Notes: generated from the letters alone by a model not told the origin. Counted from the stretch's first letter, positions 52,705 through 62,475 are shown. The stretch is 64,000 nucleotides of DNA from DATARH01 sp050246595 (GCA_050246595.1 JBFWVT010000013.1:17518-81517); one strand, 5' to 3'. Numbers and translations are program-made.

Positions 52705-53925
52705 ATGGCGCGTATCGTACAGAAGTTTGGCGGAACATCGGTCGCCGACATCGAGCGCATCAGAAACGCCGCCTGCCGCGTCAAGCGCGAGGTCGATGCC
52801 GGCAATCAGGTCGCGGTCGTGGTCTCGGCGATGGCCGGCGCCACCAATCAGCTGGTCGAGTGGGCGCGGCAGGTCAGCCCGCTGCATGACGCGCGCGAAT
52901 ACGACGCCGTCGTCGCCTCCGGCGAGCAGGTGACCGCAGGGCTGATGGCGCTGGCGCTGCAGACGCTCGGGATCAACGCCCGCTCCTGGCTCGGCTGGCA
53001 GGTCCCGATCCGCACCGACGGGGTGCACGGCAAGGCGCGCATCGAGGCGGTCGATACCGCCGGGATCGAGCGCGGTTTCGCCGAGGGGCAGGTCGCGGTC
53101 GTCGCCGGGTTTCAGGGGCTGGGGCCGTGCGGGCGGGTCACGACCTTGGGGCGCGGCGGGTCCGATACCTCGGCGGTGGCGCTGGCGGCGGCGCTGAAGG
53201 CCGAGCGCTGCGACATCTTCACCGATGTGGACGGCGTCTACACGACCGACCCGCGGATTGTTGAAAAGGCGCGCAAGCTGTCTAGAATCACGTATGAAGA
53301 GATGCTCGAAATGGCGTCGCAGGGCGCGAAGGTCCTGCAGACGCGCTCGGTCGAGATGGCGATGAACCATCGCGTACGCATCCAGGTCCTGTCGAGCTTT
53401 GCCGACATCCCCGGTACGCTCGTCGTCGATGAGGACGAAATCGTGGAACAGCAGGTCGTCAGCGGCATCGCCTACAGCCGGGACGAGGCGAAAATTACCG
53501 TGCAGCAGGTTGACGACCGGCCCGGCGTCGCGGCGGCGCTGTTCGGTCCGCTCGCCGACAGCGCGATCAATGTCGATATGATCGTGCAGAACGCTTCCGA
53601 TGACGGCAAGGCCGACCTGACTTTTACGATCGCGCGCAGCGATCTCGATCGCGCCGTCGCGGTGCTCGAAGCCTGCCGCGACACGATCGGCTTTCTGGCG
53701 CTGAAGCCGGATTCGAATGTCGTCAAGATCTCGGTCATCGGCGTCGGCATGCGCAGCCATGCCGGCGTCGCCCAGATCATGTTCCAGACGCTGGCCGAGC
53801 GCGGCATCAATATCCAGGTGATCTCGACCTCCGAGATCAAGGTCAGCGTTCTGGTCGCGGCCGAGTACACCGAGCTGGCGCTGCGCGCGCTGCATACCGC
53901 CTACGGCCTCGACGCGCCCGAATGA
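52705..53925 (+). CDS. lysC: Aspartate kinase
   Basis: 406 residues after CGAGGAGAAC. IVQKFGGTSVAD is the kinase entry motif, TTLGRGGSDTSAVALAAAL the second, and DIFTDVDGVYTTDPRIV the third. Two ACT domains follow (ITVQQVDDRPGVAAALF and ISVIGVGMRSHAGVAQIMF), through which lysine and threonine usually inhibit the enzyme. It phosphorylates aspartate for the Lys/Met/Thr pathways. The stop overlaps the start of the next gene (ATGA), opening a three-gene coupled unit. Confidence 0.96.
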   Translation: MARIVQKFGGTSVADIERIRNAACRVKREVDAGNQVAVVVSAMAGATNQLVEWARQVSPLHDAREYDAVVASGEQVTAGLMALALQTLGINARSWLGWQVPIRTDGVHGKARIEAVDTAGIERGFAEGQVAVVAGFQGLGPCGRVTTLGRGGSDTSAVALAAALKAERCDIFTDVDGVYTTDPRIVEKARKLSRITYEEMLEMASQGAKVLQTRSVEMAMNHRVRIQVLSSFADIPGTLVVDEDEIVEQQVVSGIAYSRDEAKITVQQVDDRPGVAAALFGPLADSAINVDMIVQNASDDGKADLTFTIARSDLDRAVAVLEACRDTIGFLALKPDSNVVKISVIGVGMRSHAGVAQIMFQTLAERGINIQVISTSEIKVSVLVAAEYTELALRALHTAYGLDAPE

Positions 53926-55091
53926 CGGAGATCCCGGCGCCGGCCGTTCGCGCACCGATCGCGGCGAAACCCGCGCCGCCGCCCGGCGCGCCGGGACCGA
54001 ACGACGCCGTTTCGCGCGCCGAACTCGACATGCCCGAGTTGGACATGCTTTGGGCGCGCGGTCGCGCGTTTCTCGGCACCGAACTGGCGATCATGGGCGG
54101 CGCGATGACCTGGGTGTCGGAGCGCAACCTGGTCGCCGCGATCTCGAACGCCGGCGGGTTTGGCGTGATCGCCTCCGGATCGATGTCGCCCGACCTGCTC
54201 GATGCCGAGATCGCCGCCACCGCGTCGCTCACATCAAAGCCGTTTGGCGTCAATCTGATCACGATGCACCCGCAATTGGCCGGGCTGATCGAGGTATGCG
54301 TCGCCCGCCGCGTCGGGCATGTGGTGCTTGCCGGCGGCATTCCGGCGACGGCGGCAATCCGGCGCCTGCGTGACGGCGGTGCTCGCGCCGTCTGCTTTGC
54401 GCCGTCCCTGGGCATCGCCCGCAAACTGGTGCGCGCCGGAGCCGACGCGATCGTCATCGAAGGCAGTGAGGCCGGCGGCCATATCGGGCCGGTCTCGACC
54501 GCGGTATTGGCACAGGAAGTGCTTCCGCATCTGCGCGAGGTGCCGGTGTTTGTCGCCGGCGGGATCGGACGCGGCGAGGCAATCGTGTCGTATCTCGAAA
54601 TGGGCGCCGCCGGGGTGCAGCTCGGCACGAGATTCGTCTGTGCCGATGAATCGATCGCCCATCCGCGCTTCAAGCGCGCCTTTATCCGCGCCACGGCGCG
54701 CGACGCGATGCCGTCGGTCCAGCTCGACACCCGCTTTCCGGTGATCCCGGTGCGCGCTTTGGCGAATGCGGCGACCGGGCATTTTCGCGAGACGCAGCGC
54801 GCGGTCATCGACCGGTTCAACCGCGGCGAGCTGTCGCAAAAGGAGGCGCAGCTCGAAATCGAGCATTTCTGGGCCGGGGCGCTGCGCCGCGCGGTGATCG
54901 ACGGCGATATCGAGGGCGGCTCGCTGATGGCCGGGCAAAGCGTCGGCATGGTGACGCGCGAGCAGAGCACCGCCGAGATCCTCGCCGAGCTTGTCGACCA
55001 GGCGCTGGCCGTGATCGCCGTGCGCCAGACCCGCTTTGACGGTCGGACGCAACCGGCCGGGCCGGCGCGACCCGAGGCCGCCCCGGGATGA
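53922..55091 (+). CDS. Nitronate monooxygenase-family flavoenzyme (FabK/NMO-like)
   Basis: 389 residues. After a Pro/Ala-rich N-terminal 35 residues, LAIMGGAMTWVSERNLVAAISNAGGFGVIASG is the FMN-barrel entry, followed by GADAIVIEGSEAGGHIG and VPVFVAGGIGRGEAIVSYLEMGAAGVQLGTRFV. NMO and FabK-type enoyl reductases share this fold; FabI is already present, so FabK activity would be redundant. It overlaps lysC and ptsP by 4 bases each. An additional flavoenzyme between these two genes is unusual to my knowledge. Confidence 0.84.
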   Translation: MTEIPAPAVRAPIAAKPAPPPGAPGPNDAVSRAELDMPELDMLWARGRAFLGTELAIMGGAMTWVSERNLVAAISNAGGFGVIASGSMSPDLLDAEIAATASLTSKPFGVNLITMHPQLAGLIEVCVARRVGHVVLAGGIPATAAIRRLRDGGARAVCFAPSLGIARKLVRAGADAIVIEGSEAGGHIGPVSTAVLAQEVLPHLREVPVFVAGGIGRGEAIVSYLEMGAAGVQLGTRFVCADESIAHPRFKRAFIRATARDAMPSVQLDTRFPVIPVRALANAATGHFRETQRAVIDRFNRGELSQKEAQLEIEHFWAGALRRAVIDGDIEGGSLMAGQSVGMVTREQSTAEILAELVDQALAVIAVRQTRFDGRTQPAGPARPEAAPG

Positions 55092-57415
55092 GCGAGATCA
55101 TCGAGGAGCACCCCGCCGAGGCCTCGGAAACCATCCCGTCGGTGACACCCCAGGCGCCGGCTGAACCCGTCTCGACAACCCGCCGGCTGCTGCGCCGTCT
55201 GCGCGGCATCATGGCCGGATCGGGCGCGGCCCAGGAGCGGCTCGACCGGATCGTGCGCGTCGTCGCGGCCGAGATGGCCGCCGAGGTCTGCTCGGCCTAT
55301 GCGATGCGCGCCGGCGAGGTGCTCGAACTGTTCGCGACCGAGGGGTTGCGCCCCGAGGCGGTGCATCGCACCCGGCTCAGGGTCGGCGAAGGTCTGGTCG
55401 GGCGGATCGCCGCCGGTGCGCGCCCGCTGGCTCTCGCCGACGCGCAGACCCACCCCGATTTCGCCTATCGTCCGGAAACCGGCGAGGAAATCTATCACTC
55501 GCTGATGGGGGTGCCGGTGTTGCGCGGCGAGCGGGTGCTCGGGGTCCTGGTCGTCCAGAACCGGACGCGCCGGCAGTATTCCGAGGACGATGTCGAGACC
55601 TTGCAGACGATCGCGATGATCGTCGCCGAGCTGATCGCCAGCGGCGAGCTGGTGAACCCGCGCGAGATGGCGGAAAGCCGCGGCGGCGCGGCGCTGCCGA
55701 TGCGGCTCGGCGGGTTGCGCCTCAATCCGGGTCTGGCGGTTGCCCCGGCGCTGCTGCACGAACCGCATGTCGCGATCCGCCATGTCGTCGCCGAGGATGT
55801 CGAGGCCGAGGAGCGGCGGCTGCGCGACGCCGTCGCGGCGATGCAGCAGGGGATCGACCGGCTGGTCGATGCGACGAGCGGGCTCGGGCCGGGCGAACAC
55901 CGCGAGATCCTCGAAGCCTACCGCATGTTTGCGGCCGATCGCGGCTGGCTCGCGCGCATCGCCGAGGCGGTGCGCAGCGGCCTGACGGCCGAGGCCGCGG
56001 TGCAGAAGGTGCGCGACGAGACGAGAAGCCGTCTGATGCAGATGAGCGACCCGTATCTGCGCGAGCGGCTCTACGATCTGGAAGATCTGGCCAACCGGTT
56101 GCAGCGATACCTGGTCGGGCCGCCCGGCGTCGCCGCCGACGCGCCCACCGAGTTCATTCTGGTCGCCGAGGCGATGGGACCGGCCGAATTGCTGGACTAT
56201 GCGCATCGCCGGATCAGGGGTCTCGTGCTCGAAGAAGGCTCGCCGACGATGCATGTCGCGATCGTCGCACGGGCGCTCGATATTCCGGTCGTCGGTCGGG
56301 TCGCCGGGGCGACCCGCGTCATCGAGCAGAGCGACATCGTTGTCGCCGACGGCGACAGCGGCAGCGTGCTGATCCGCCCGCGCGCCGACATAAGGCAATC
56401 GGTCGAGGCGGCGGTCGCGGCGCGCACGCGGCGGCGCGCCTATTTCGAGACGCTGCGCGACATACCGGCCGTGACCCGCGACGGGGTGGCGGTCGAGCTG
56501 CTGCTCAATGCCGGATTGCTGCTCGACGTGGCGCAGCTCGACGCCACCGGCGCCGCTGGCATCGGGCTGTTCCGCACCGAAATCCAGCTGCTGGCGCGCA
56601 ACACCTTTCCGAAGGCCGCCGAACAGACCGCGTTTTATCGACGCGCCTATGAACAGGCCGGCGAGCGGCCGATCGTGTTCCGCACGCTCGATATCGGCGG
56701 CGACAAGGTGCTGCCGTACCTGCCAAAGGCCGCCGAGGACAACCCGGCGATGGGCTGGCGCGCGATCCGCATCGGGCTCGACCGGCCGGCGATGCTGCGC
56801 CGCCAGTTGCGGGCGCTGCTGCGCGCCGCCGCCGGGCGCGAGCTGTGCATCAAGTTCCCGATGATCAGCGAAGTCGCCGAGCTGGAAGCCGCGCGCCATC
56901 TTCTCGACGCGGAACGCACCCGGCTCGCGGCGGAGGGCGGCGAGGGACCGCGCTCGGTCAGTCTCGGTGTCATGCTCGAAGTTCCGGCGCTCTTGTGGCA
57001 GCTCCCGGCCCTGCTGCGGCGCGTCGATTTTCTGTCGATTGGCACCAACGATCTGGCGCAGTTCATCTTCGCCTGCGACCGCGGCAATCCGCTTCTCGCC
57101 GAGCGCTACGATCTGCTGTCGCCGGCGATGCTGGCGCTGCTGCGTCATCTGGTCCGGGAATGCGCCGCCGCCGGCAAGAAGCTCAGTATCTGCGGCGAGA
57201 TGGCGGGCAACCCGATCGAGGCGATGGTGCTGATCGCGCTCGGTTTTCGCAGGCTGTCGATGGCCCCGACCGCGATCGGGCCGGTCAAGACGATGATCCG
57301 CAGCCTCGATTCGGGCGCGCTCGCACAGTATCTCGACGAGATCGCCGAGCGCCCGGACCATTCGCTGCGCCGCTGGTTCGAGGCCTACGCCCGCGACCGC
57401 GGCATCGCCCTGTAA
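55088..57415 (+). CDS. ptsP: Phosphoenolpyruvate-protein phosphotransferase, nitrogen-type (PtsP/EI-Ntr)
   Basis: 775 residues. A GAF domain (about 45-190) comes first, the feature that separates PtsP from sugar EI. Next is the EI module with phospho-histidine His389 in GSPTMHVAIVARALDIP, and the PEP-binding barrel with RTLDIGGDKVLPYL, GWRAIRIGLDRP and FLSIGTNDLAQFIFACDRGN. It passes phosphate from PEP to NPr in the PTS-Ntr chain that senses nitrogen state and K+. GAF may bind glutamine. It ends the lysC unit. Confidence 0.95.
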   Translation: MSEIIEEHPAEASETIPSVTPQAPAEPVSTTRRLLRRLRGIMAGSGAAQERLDRIVRVVAAEMAAEVCSAYAMRAGEVLELFATEGLRPEAVHRTRLRVGEGLVGRIAAGARPLALADAQTHPDFAYRPETGEEIYHSLMGVPVLRGERVLGVLVVQNRTRRQYSEDDVETLQTIAMIVAELIASGELVNPREMAESRGGAALPMRLGGLRLNPGLAVAPALLHEPHVAIRHVVAEDVEAEERRLRDAVAAMQQGIDRLVDATSGLGPGEHREILEAYRMFAADRGWLARIAEAVRSGLTAEAAVQKVRDETRSRLMQMSDPYLRERLYDLEDLANRLQRYLVGPPGVAADAPTEFILVAEAMGPAELLDYAHRRIRGLVLEEGSPTMHVAIVARALDIPVVGRVAGATRVIEQSDIVVADGDSGSVLIRPRADIRQSVEAAVAARTRRRAYFETLRDIPAVTRDGVAVELLLNAGLLLDVAQLDATGAAGIGLFRTEIQLLARNTFPKAAEQTAFYRRAYEQAGERPIVFRTLDIGGDKVLPYLPKAAEDNPAMGWRAIRIGLDRPAMLRRQLRALLRAAAGRELCIKFPMISEVAELEAARHLLDAERTRLAAEGGEGPRSVSLGVMLEVPALLWQLPALLRRVDFLSIGTNDLAQFIFACDRGNPLLAERYDLLSPAMLALLRHLVRECAAAGKKLSICGEMAGNPIEAMVLIALGFRRLSMAPTAIGPVKTMIRSLDSGALAQYLDEIAERPDHSLRRWFEAYARDRGIAL

Positions 57416-57536
57416 GCGATCACAGCGAGCGATCGCGTCCGGCGCGGGTGCAAGCGCATGCGGATCGCGCCGATTGGACGGATGCGCTGCTTTCTTTTAA
57501 GATTGCCGGGACGGAACGGCGGTAGAGGGGGCGCGC

Positions 57537-58592
57537 GTGGGTCTGTTTCAGCGGATAACGACACCATTCGCAGAGCCGAACGAGGATGATTCGGATCGAA
57601 TGACGATGCGCAACGCCGCCGGCGAGCTGCTGCGCGAGCGCCGGCTTCAGCTCCGGCTCGACCTCGACGCGGTCGCCGAGGCCTTGTGCATAAAACCGGT
57701 CTATCTCGCCGCGATCGAGCAGGGACGCAGCGAGGAGCTGCCCGGACCGACCTATGCGATCGGCTTTATCCGGGCCTACGCGACCTATCTCGGTCTCGAC
57801 GGCGAGCGCGTTCTCGATCTCTATCGCGAGAAGGCGGAGGCTCAGACCCGCCCCGATCTGACGCTCCCGGTCCCGCTCGAAGAGCGCAGCCTCCCCGGCA
57901 TACGGGTGTTGCTGACCGGCCTCGTCCTGGCGCTGTGCGGGTACGGCGCCTGGTACTATGTCGCGGCCGGCGAACGCGAGCGCCCCGACCGCGTCGCCGC
58001 CGTGCCGGCCGAGTTGCAGCAATTGACCGCTGCCTCCCCGGCGGTCCAGGACGCGGCTTCCGCGCCGGGCGCAGCGACGGCCGACGCCGCTTCCCCCGCC
58101 GCGCCTGCGGCGCAGCCCGCCCTGTCAGGAGCAAACGCGTCTCGGGCAGCTCCGGCGGCACAATTCGGCTCGGGCGTGCTGGCCACGCAGCAACCGACGA
58201 CAATTGCGGTCGTCCCGGACAACGCGCCGCCGGCTTCCGGGTCGGCCGACGGCGCCGTCGGGCCGGCCGCGGCGGCCGGCGAGGCTCCCGGCACCTCCGC
58301 CGCAAGCCCGTCGCCGAGTGCGTCCGGCAATATCGATATCCGAGCTTTGGCCGATTCCTGGATTCAGATCCGCGGCGCCGATCAGGAAATCGTCTTTGCG
58401 CGCGTCCTGAAAGCGGGCGAGACCTATCGCGTGCCGCGGACCGGGCTGATCCTGCGCACCGGCAACGCCGGCGCGCTCGAAGTGCTGGTGGACGGGAAGC
58501 CGGCGCCCGCGCTCGGCGCCTTGGGCACGCTGCGCCGCAACGTGACGCTCGAACCGCAAGCGCTGCTTGCCGGCACCGCGGTGCGCGGCTAG
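57537..58592 (+). CDS. rodZ: RodZ-like helix-turn-helix membrane protein
   Basis: 351 residues from a GTG. Residues about 28-98 are the RodZ helix-turn-helix (ELLRERRLQLRLDLDAVAEAL ending in ICPx-like CIKPVYLAAIEQGR), then a basic segment, one membrane helix at about 122-143, a long Ala/Pro/Ser-rich periplasmic linker (about 150-265) and a C-terminal DUF4115 domain (DSWIQIRGADQEIVFARVLKAGE). RodZ links MreB to the rod-shape cell-wall machinery. The linker is longer than in E. coli. Confidence 0.9.
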   Translation: MGLFQRITTPFAEPNEDDSDRMTMRNAAGELLRERRLQLRLDLDAVAEALCIKPVYLAAIEQGRSEELPGPTYAIGFIRAYATYLGLDGERVLDLYREKAEAQTRPDLTLPVPLEERSLPGIRVLLTGLVLALCGYGAWYYVAAGERERPDRVAAVPAELQQLTAASPAVQDAASAPGAATADAASPAAPAAQPALSGANASRAAPAAQFGSGVLATQQPTTIAVVPDNAPPASGSADGAVGPAAAAGEAPGTSAASPSPSASGNIDIRALADSWIQIRGADQEIVFARVLKAGETYRVPRTGLILRTGNAGALEVLVDGKPAPALGALGTLRRNVTLEPQALLAGTAVRG

Positions 58593-58861
58593 GGCGGCCT
58601 TGCCCGAAAAGCCGGCACGATTGCGGGTATGCCGGATGTCGCCGGCAATTTCGCCGCATTCATCGGCTGTCGTTGGTGCCTCGGAGTGGCGTTCGGGACG
58701 CTGGGAACCTGGAGTCGAATACAACGAATCCGATGGGTTGCTGGCTGCAGACTTGCTGTAGAAGCAGCCGGACACCTTGCAGCATTCAACCGCCGATTGC
58801 GCTGTCCTGCCTAGATATGTCCCCCGATCGGGTCCGGACATGCAGACGGCGGCGGCATGAT

Positions 58862-58909
58862 GCCGGCTTTTTGGGCAAAGCCGGCCAGGGCACGCGGCCG
58901 GTCTTTTTT
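58862..58909 (+). terminator. Mutually exclusive hairpins with T-run ahead of ispG
   Basis: CCGGCC (58881-58886) and GGCCGG (58896-58901) followed by TCTTTTTT form an intrinsic terminator. The same CCGGC is the 3' arm of a second hairpin, GCCGGCTTT/AAAGCCGGC (58862-58885). Both cannot form at once, as in an attenuator. The ispG ATG is 50 bases further on. The rest of the 367-base gap between rodZ and ispG shows no gene. Confidence 0.6.
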
Positions 58910-58959
58910 CCGTCACCGGCGCGTTCTATATCGAAGCAAACGCAATCGGCGAGGTTGAC

Positions 58960-60096
58960 ATGAGCGTGCGGCCCTATCGCGATATCCAGCGCCGCGCCTG
59001 CCGCAAGATCCATGTCGGTAAGGTGCCGGTCGGCGGCGACGCGCCGATCACCGTGCAGTCGATGACCAACACGGTCACCAGCGACGTCACGGCGACCGTC
59101 GAGCAGATCCAGGCCCTGGAACAGGCCGGCGCCGATATCGTGCGCGTCTCGTGCCCCGACCAGGAATCGGCGCTGGCGCTGAAGCGGATCGTGCCGCAGG
59201 TCGGCGTACCGATCGTCGCCGACATCCATTTCCACTACCGGCGGGCGATCGAGGCGGCCGAGAGCGGCGCCGCCTGTCTGCGGATCAATCCCGGCAATAT
59301 CGGCTCGGCCGAGCGGGTGCGCGAGGTCATCAAGGCGGCCAAGGACCACGGCTGCTCGATGCGGATCGGGGTCAATGCCGGCTCGCTCGAACGCGACCTG
59401 CTGGAGAAATACGGCGAGCCGTGCCCGGAGGCGATGGTCGAGAGCGCGCTGAACCACGCCAAAATCCTCGAAGACAATGACTTCTTCGAGTTCAAGATCT
59501 CGTGCAAGGCATCCGACGTGTTTCTCGCCGTCGCAGCCTATCAAGGGCTGGCGGAGGCTTGCGACTACCCGCTGCATCTCGGCATCACCGAGGCCGGCGC
59601 GCTGCGCATGGGCACCGTCAAATCGTCGATCGGTCTCGGCATGCTGCTATGGGCCGGGATCGGCGACACAATCCGCGTGTCGCTGTCGGCCGACCCGGTC
59701 GAGGAGGTCAGGGTTGGTTACGACATCCTGAAGTCGCTAGGTCTGCGCCGGCGTGGGGTCACGGTGATCTCGTGCCCGTCCTGCGCGCGTCAGCAATTCC
59801 CGGTCATCAGGACCGTCGAACTGCTCGAAGAGCGCCTGGCGCATATCACGACGCCGATGACGCTGTCGGTGATCGGCTGCGTCGTCAACGGACCCGGAGA
59901 AGCGCGCGAGACCGATATCGGGTTCACCGGCGGCGGCAACAACACGCACCAGGTCTATGTCAGCGGCATCGCCGATCACCGGCTGAAGGACGCCGACATC
60001 GTCGATCATCTCGTCGAACTGGTCGAACAGAAAGCCGCCCGGCTCGAAGCCGCGAAACGCAACGAAACCGAAACCGCCCTCGCGGCTGCGAAGTAG
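58960..60096 (+). CDS. ispG: 4-hydroxy-3-methylbut-2-enyl diphosphate synthase
   Basis: 378 residues. ITVQSMTNTVTSDVTATVEQ is the IspG N-terminal signature, VADIHFHYRRAIEAAE and LRINPGNIGS the barrel motifs, and SCPSCARQ with GCVVNGPGEARETDIG gives the three 4Fe-4S cysteines and catalytic Glu. It is the penultimate step of the MEP isoprenoid route. The ATG has a modest site (GGCGAGGTTGAC). In related genomes hisS often follows ispG; here a tRNA and an integrative element do. Confidence 0.97.
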   Translation: MSVRPYRDIQRRACRKIHVGKVPVGGDAPITVQSMTNTVTSDVTATVEQIQALEQAGADIVRVSCPDQESALALKRIVPQVGVPIVADIHFHYRRAIEAAESGAACLRINPGNIGSAERVREVIKAAKDHGCSMRIGVNAGSLERDLLEKYGEPCPEAMVESALNHAKILEDNDFFEFKISCKASDVFLAVAAYQGLAEACDYPLHLGITEAGALRMGTVKSSIGLGMLLWAGIGDTIRVSLSADPVEEVRVGYDILKSLGLRRRGVTVISCPSCARQQFPVIRTVELLEERLAHITTPMTLSVIGCVVNGPGEARETDIGFTGGGNNTHQVYVSGIADHRLKDADIVDHLVELVEQKAARLEAAKRNETETALAAAK

Positions 60097-60242
60097 CCGC
60101 CCCCACCTCCCGGTCCGGGCACAACAGCCGAGCCCGTGATCGCTGCCGCCGCCTGAACCGATATCTCGCGGGCGTCGATCACGTGCGAATTTCGGGTTTC
60201 GTTCTCCGGCCTCGTTATGGTAAGCCCCTGCCCACGCTCGAA

Positions 60243-60334
<92 letters not shown>

Positions 60335-60497
60335 GTACTTTGATATTATTAGAGAAATCGCTGATTTTGAAATTACGGCACCAGCACGTTCCGGCGCCGC
60401 GCGGGTGTGTTTGCCACCGGCTTGCCACCGAACTGCCGGCGCTTTGTGCTTGAGGCGTTCTCTTGCCACCCGGCTGCCGCCGGGCCGGCTCGGCCCA

Positions 60498-61643
60498 TCA
60501 GCCAGCCAGGACGCTGGCGAGCGCGGTTTCCACCGCCTGGGCGGCGCGATCGTCGGTGTTGCCAAACAGGTGCGCATACACGTTCAGCGTGACCGTGGGG
60601 TTCGAATGCCCGATGCGCCGGCTGACCGTTACACATCGAGACCGGCCGCGATCAGCTGCGATACATGCGTATGCCGCAGCGCGTGAAACGTGACCTTCGG
60701 CAGCTTCATGCTCCGAATCGCCTTTGCCCAGTTCGACGACAGGCGATCGGGCGGCCAAGCTTCGCCATCCGCCCGCGGAAACACGAGATCGTCCGGCGCG
60801 GCGCCGCCGAGCCCGAGCGCTAGACGTTGCTCCTGCTGCTGCCGGCGATGGGTGCGGAGTTCGGCGATGATTGAGGGCGGTATGCCGACCGTGCGGCGCC
60901 CCGCCTTGGTCTTTGGCTCCTTGAAAGCCAGCCCGGCTTTCGTTTCTTCGAGCGACCGTTCGACCCTGATCCTGCCGCCGTCGAGGTCGATATCGCTCCA
61001 CCTGAGCGCGACGATCTCGCCACGCCGCATGCCGGTTGCTAGGCCGATAACCGCGACCGGATACAGCGGCCGGCCGCGCAGCACATCGAGGACTGCCCTG
61101 ATCTGATCCGGGGCGAGGATTTCGATTTCGGTACGCTGAACCCGCGGCGGCTCGGCGGCGGCGACCGGATTGCTGCCGACGATGCTCCATTTCACCGCAT
61201 GCCCCATGATGCGGTGCATCAGGCGATGGACGTGCCCGACCGTGCGCGGCGCCAGGCCGGCGCCGTCCGGCTTCGGCGATAGCAGTTTGCCGTAGAGCTA
61301 GCTCGGCGAAATCGACCGTGCGCAACTTCTGGATCGCCCGGCCGCCGATGTGCGGCCATACATGGTGCGCCAGTAAATCCTTGTAGCGCTCCAGGGTCTT
61401 TGCCGAGACCTGCGTGGCCGCCCAGGCTTCCCACCGGTCGAGAAACTCGGCGAGCGTCGTCTTTGACGGGTCGATGAAACTGCCCTTGTTCACCTGGTCG
61501 AGCAGCTCGGTGAGCTTCTTCTGCGCCTCGCGCTTGCCGCCGCGGACGGTGACATAGCGGGTCTTGCGCTGCCCGTTGTCAGACTGCACGTCGAATTTGA
61601 GTTCCCAAGCGCCCGGTCCGCGCGGGCGGATATGCCCTTTCAT
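60498..61643 (-). pseudogene. Tyrosine recombinase (integrase), two frame breaks
   Basis: The N-terminal arm (MKGHIRPRGPGAWELKFDVQ) and core-binding segment (TTLAEFLDRWEAWAATQVSAK) read in one frame to about 61300, where an AGCT tandem duplication (palindrome GAGCTAGCTC at 61294-61303) adds four bases. The catalytic domain (ATGMRRGEIVALRWSDI, FHALRHTHVSQLIAAGLDV) continues in another frame to a TAA near 60629-60631, where one base is missing; the end (SRRIGHSNPTVTLNVYAHLF) is back in the first frame. Arg, H-x-x-R, His and Tyr of the active site are all still encoded but cannot be made as one chain. Confidence 0.83.
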
Positions 61644-62350
61644 TTCTTCTCTCCTTTTTTCGGCGGGGACTGATCCAATTCATCGAGAATTTCTTGCGCG
61701 ATCCGGGTGGTTTGCGGATCGGGCGGCCCAAGTGCATCGCTCAACGCTTCAAATACAGCTCTGCCTTCGGCCGGACCGGGTTCCGGCTCCGCCTCTTTCT
61801 CCGCTCTGCGGATTTCACGGATGAGTTCGATCAACGCCCTGAAGTCTTTGAGATCGGGCAGTCCACCGGGATCCGTCAGGTTTCTTTCCATCGCGATGGA
61901 GCCGAGTACGTTGATCACCGCTTTCGGCACGGCTTTTCGATATGGGCTCCGCGCCAGTTGCACCGGCGGTTTTGCTTCGCCAGGCGGACGCGTCGCTGCA
62001 AACCATGTGCTCAAGGCGCCCCACGCCTGTTCGTGCAGCCACGGATCGCCATCGGGACCGAACGCCTTGCGTCCGGTCTGCCGCTCAAGGCTTGCGAGAA
62101 CAATCGTGATCGTGTTGACGGCATTAAGAAAGACCATCGGGTCCTGGATGCCGTAGAGCAGAGCTTCCTCGGCGAGCGACCGCTCCAAGCGATACTCGAT
62201 CTCCTCGCTGAGAGAGCGACCTTCGCGGTCTGCCCGCAATTGCAGCAGATAGCGCAGCTGTGCCCGGACACGGAACGTCAGATTGCTCCGCTTGCGCTGC
62301 GCCTCCGGCTTGGCGGGTCTGCCGCGGCCTATCCCGGCGGATCGTGCCAT
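61640..62350 (-). CDS. Ribbon-helix-helix-like protein of the integrative element
   Basis: 236 residues. The N-terminus (RKRSNLTFRVRAQLRYLLQL and then REGRSLSEEIEYRLERSL) has the strand-helix-helix layout of Arc/MetJ-type DNA-binding proteins. The rest is charged and mostly helical without a recognised domain. It overlaps the integrase start by 4 bases, so they share a transcript. Direct repeats at 62375-62457 upstream are candidate sites for it. It may regulate integration genes. Confidence 0.72.
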   Translation of the reverse strand: MARSAGIGRGRPAKPEAQRKRSNLTFRVRAQLRYLLQLRADREGRSLSEEIEYRLERSLAEEALLYGIQDPMVFLNAVNTITIVLASLERQTGRKAFGPDGDPWLHEQAWGALSTWFAATRPPGEAKPPVQLARSPYRKAVPKAVINVLGSIAMERNLTDPGGLPDLKDFRALIELIREIRRAEKEAEPEPGPAEGRAVFEALSDALGPPDPQTTRIAQEILDELDQSPPKKGEKK

Positions 62351-62374
62351 TTCGTCCCCGATTGTCCTTCAGTA

Positions 62375-62457
62375 CACGTGATATCAAGTGCAAAAATGAC
62401 TTGTCAAAGCATCTCACGATCCGCTACACCCAGTTTTTGCACGTGATAATCAGTGCA
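62375..62457. promoter_or_regulatory. Pair of similar 18-base repeats (candidate operators)
   Basis: CACGTGATATCAAGTGCA (62375-62392) and CACGTGATAATCAGTGCA (62440-62457) are near-identical direct repeats 47 bases apart, each with partial internal symmetry (CAC/GTG ends). They sit between the leftward ribbon-helix-helix gene and the rightward excisionase remnant, in the position expected for a shared operator region. This patch is also richer in A+T than its surroundings. Confidence 0.6.
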
Positions 62458-62475
62458 TTATATGGAACCGGGCTC

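Noticed and set aside
53843..57361. 1172-codon open frame on the minus strand over lysC, the flavoenzyme and ptsP
   Set aside because: Antisense shadow; composition is unlike a protein, and three well-supported genes occupy the other strand.
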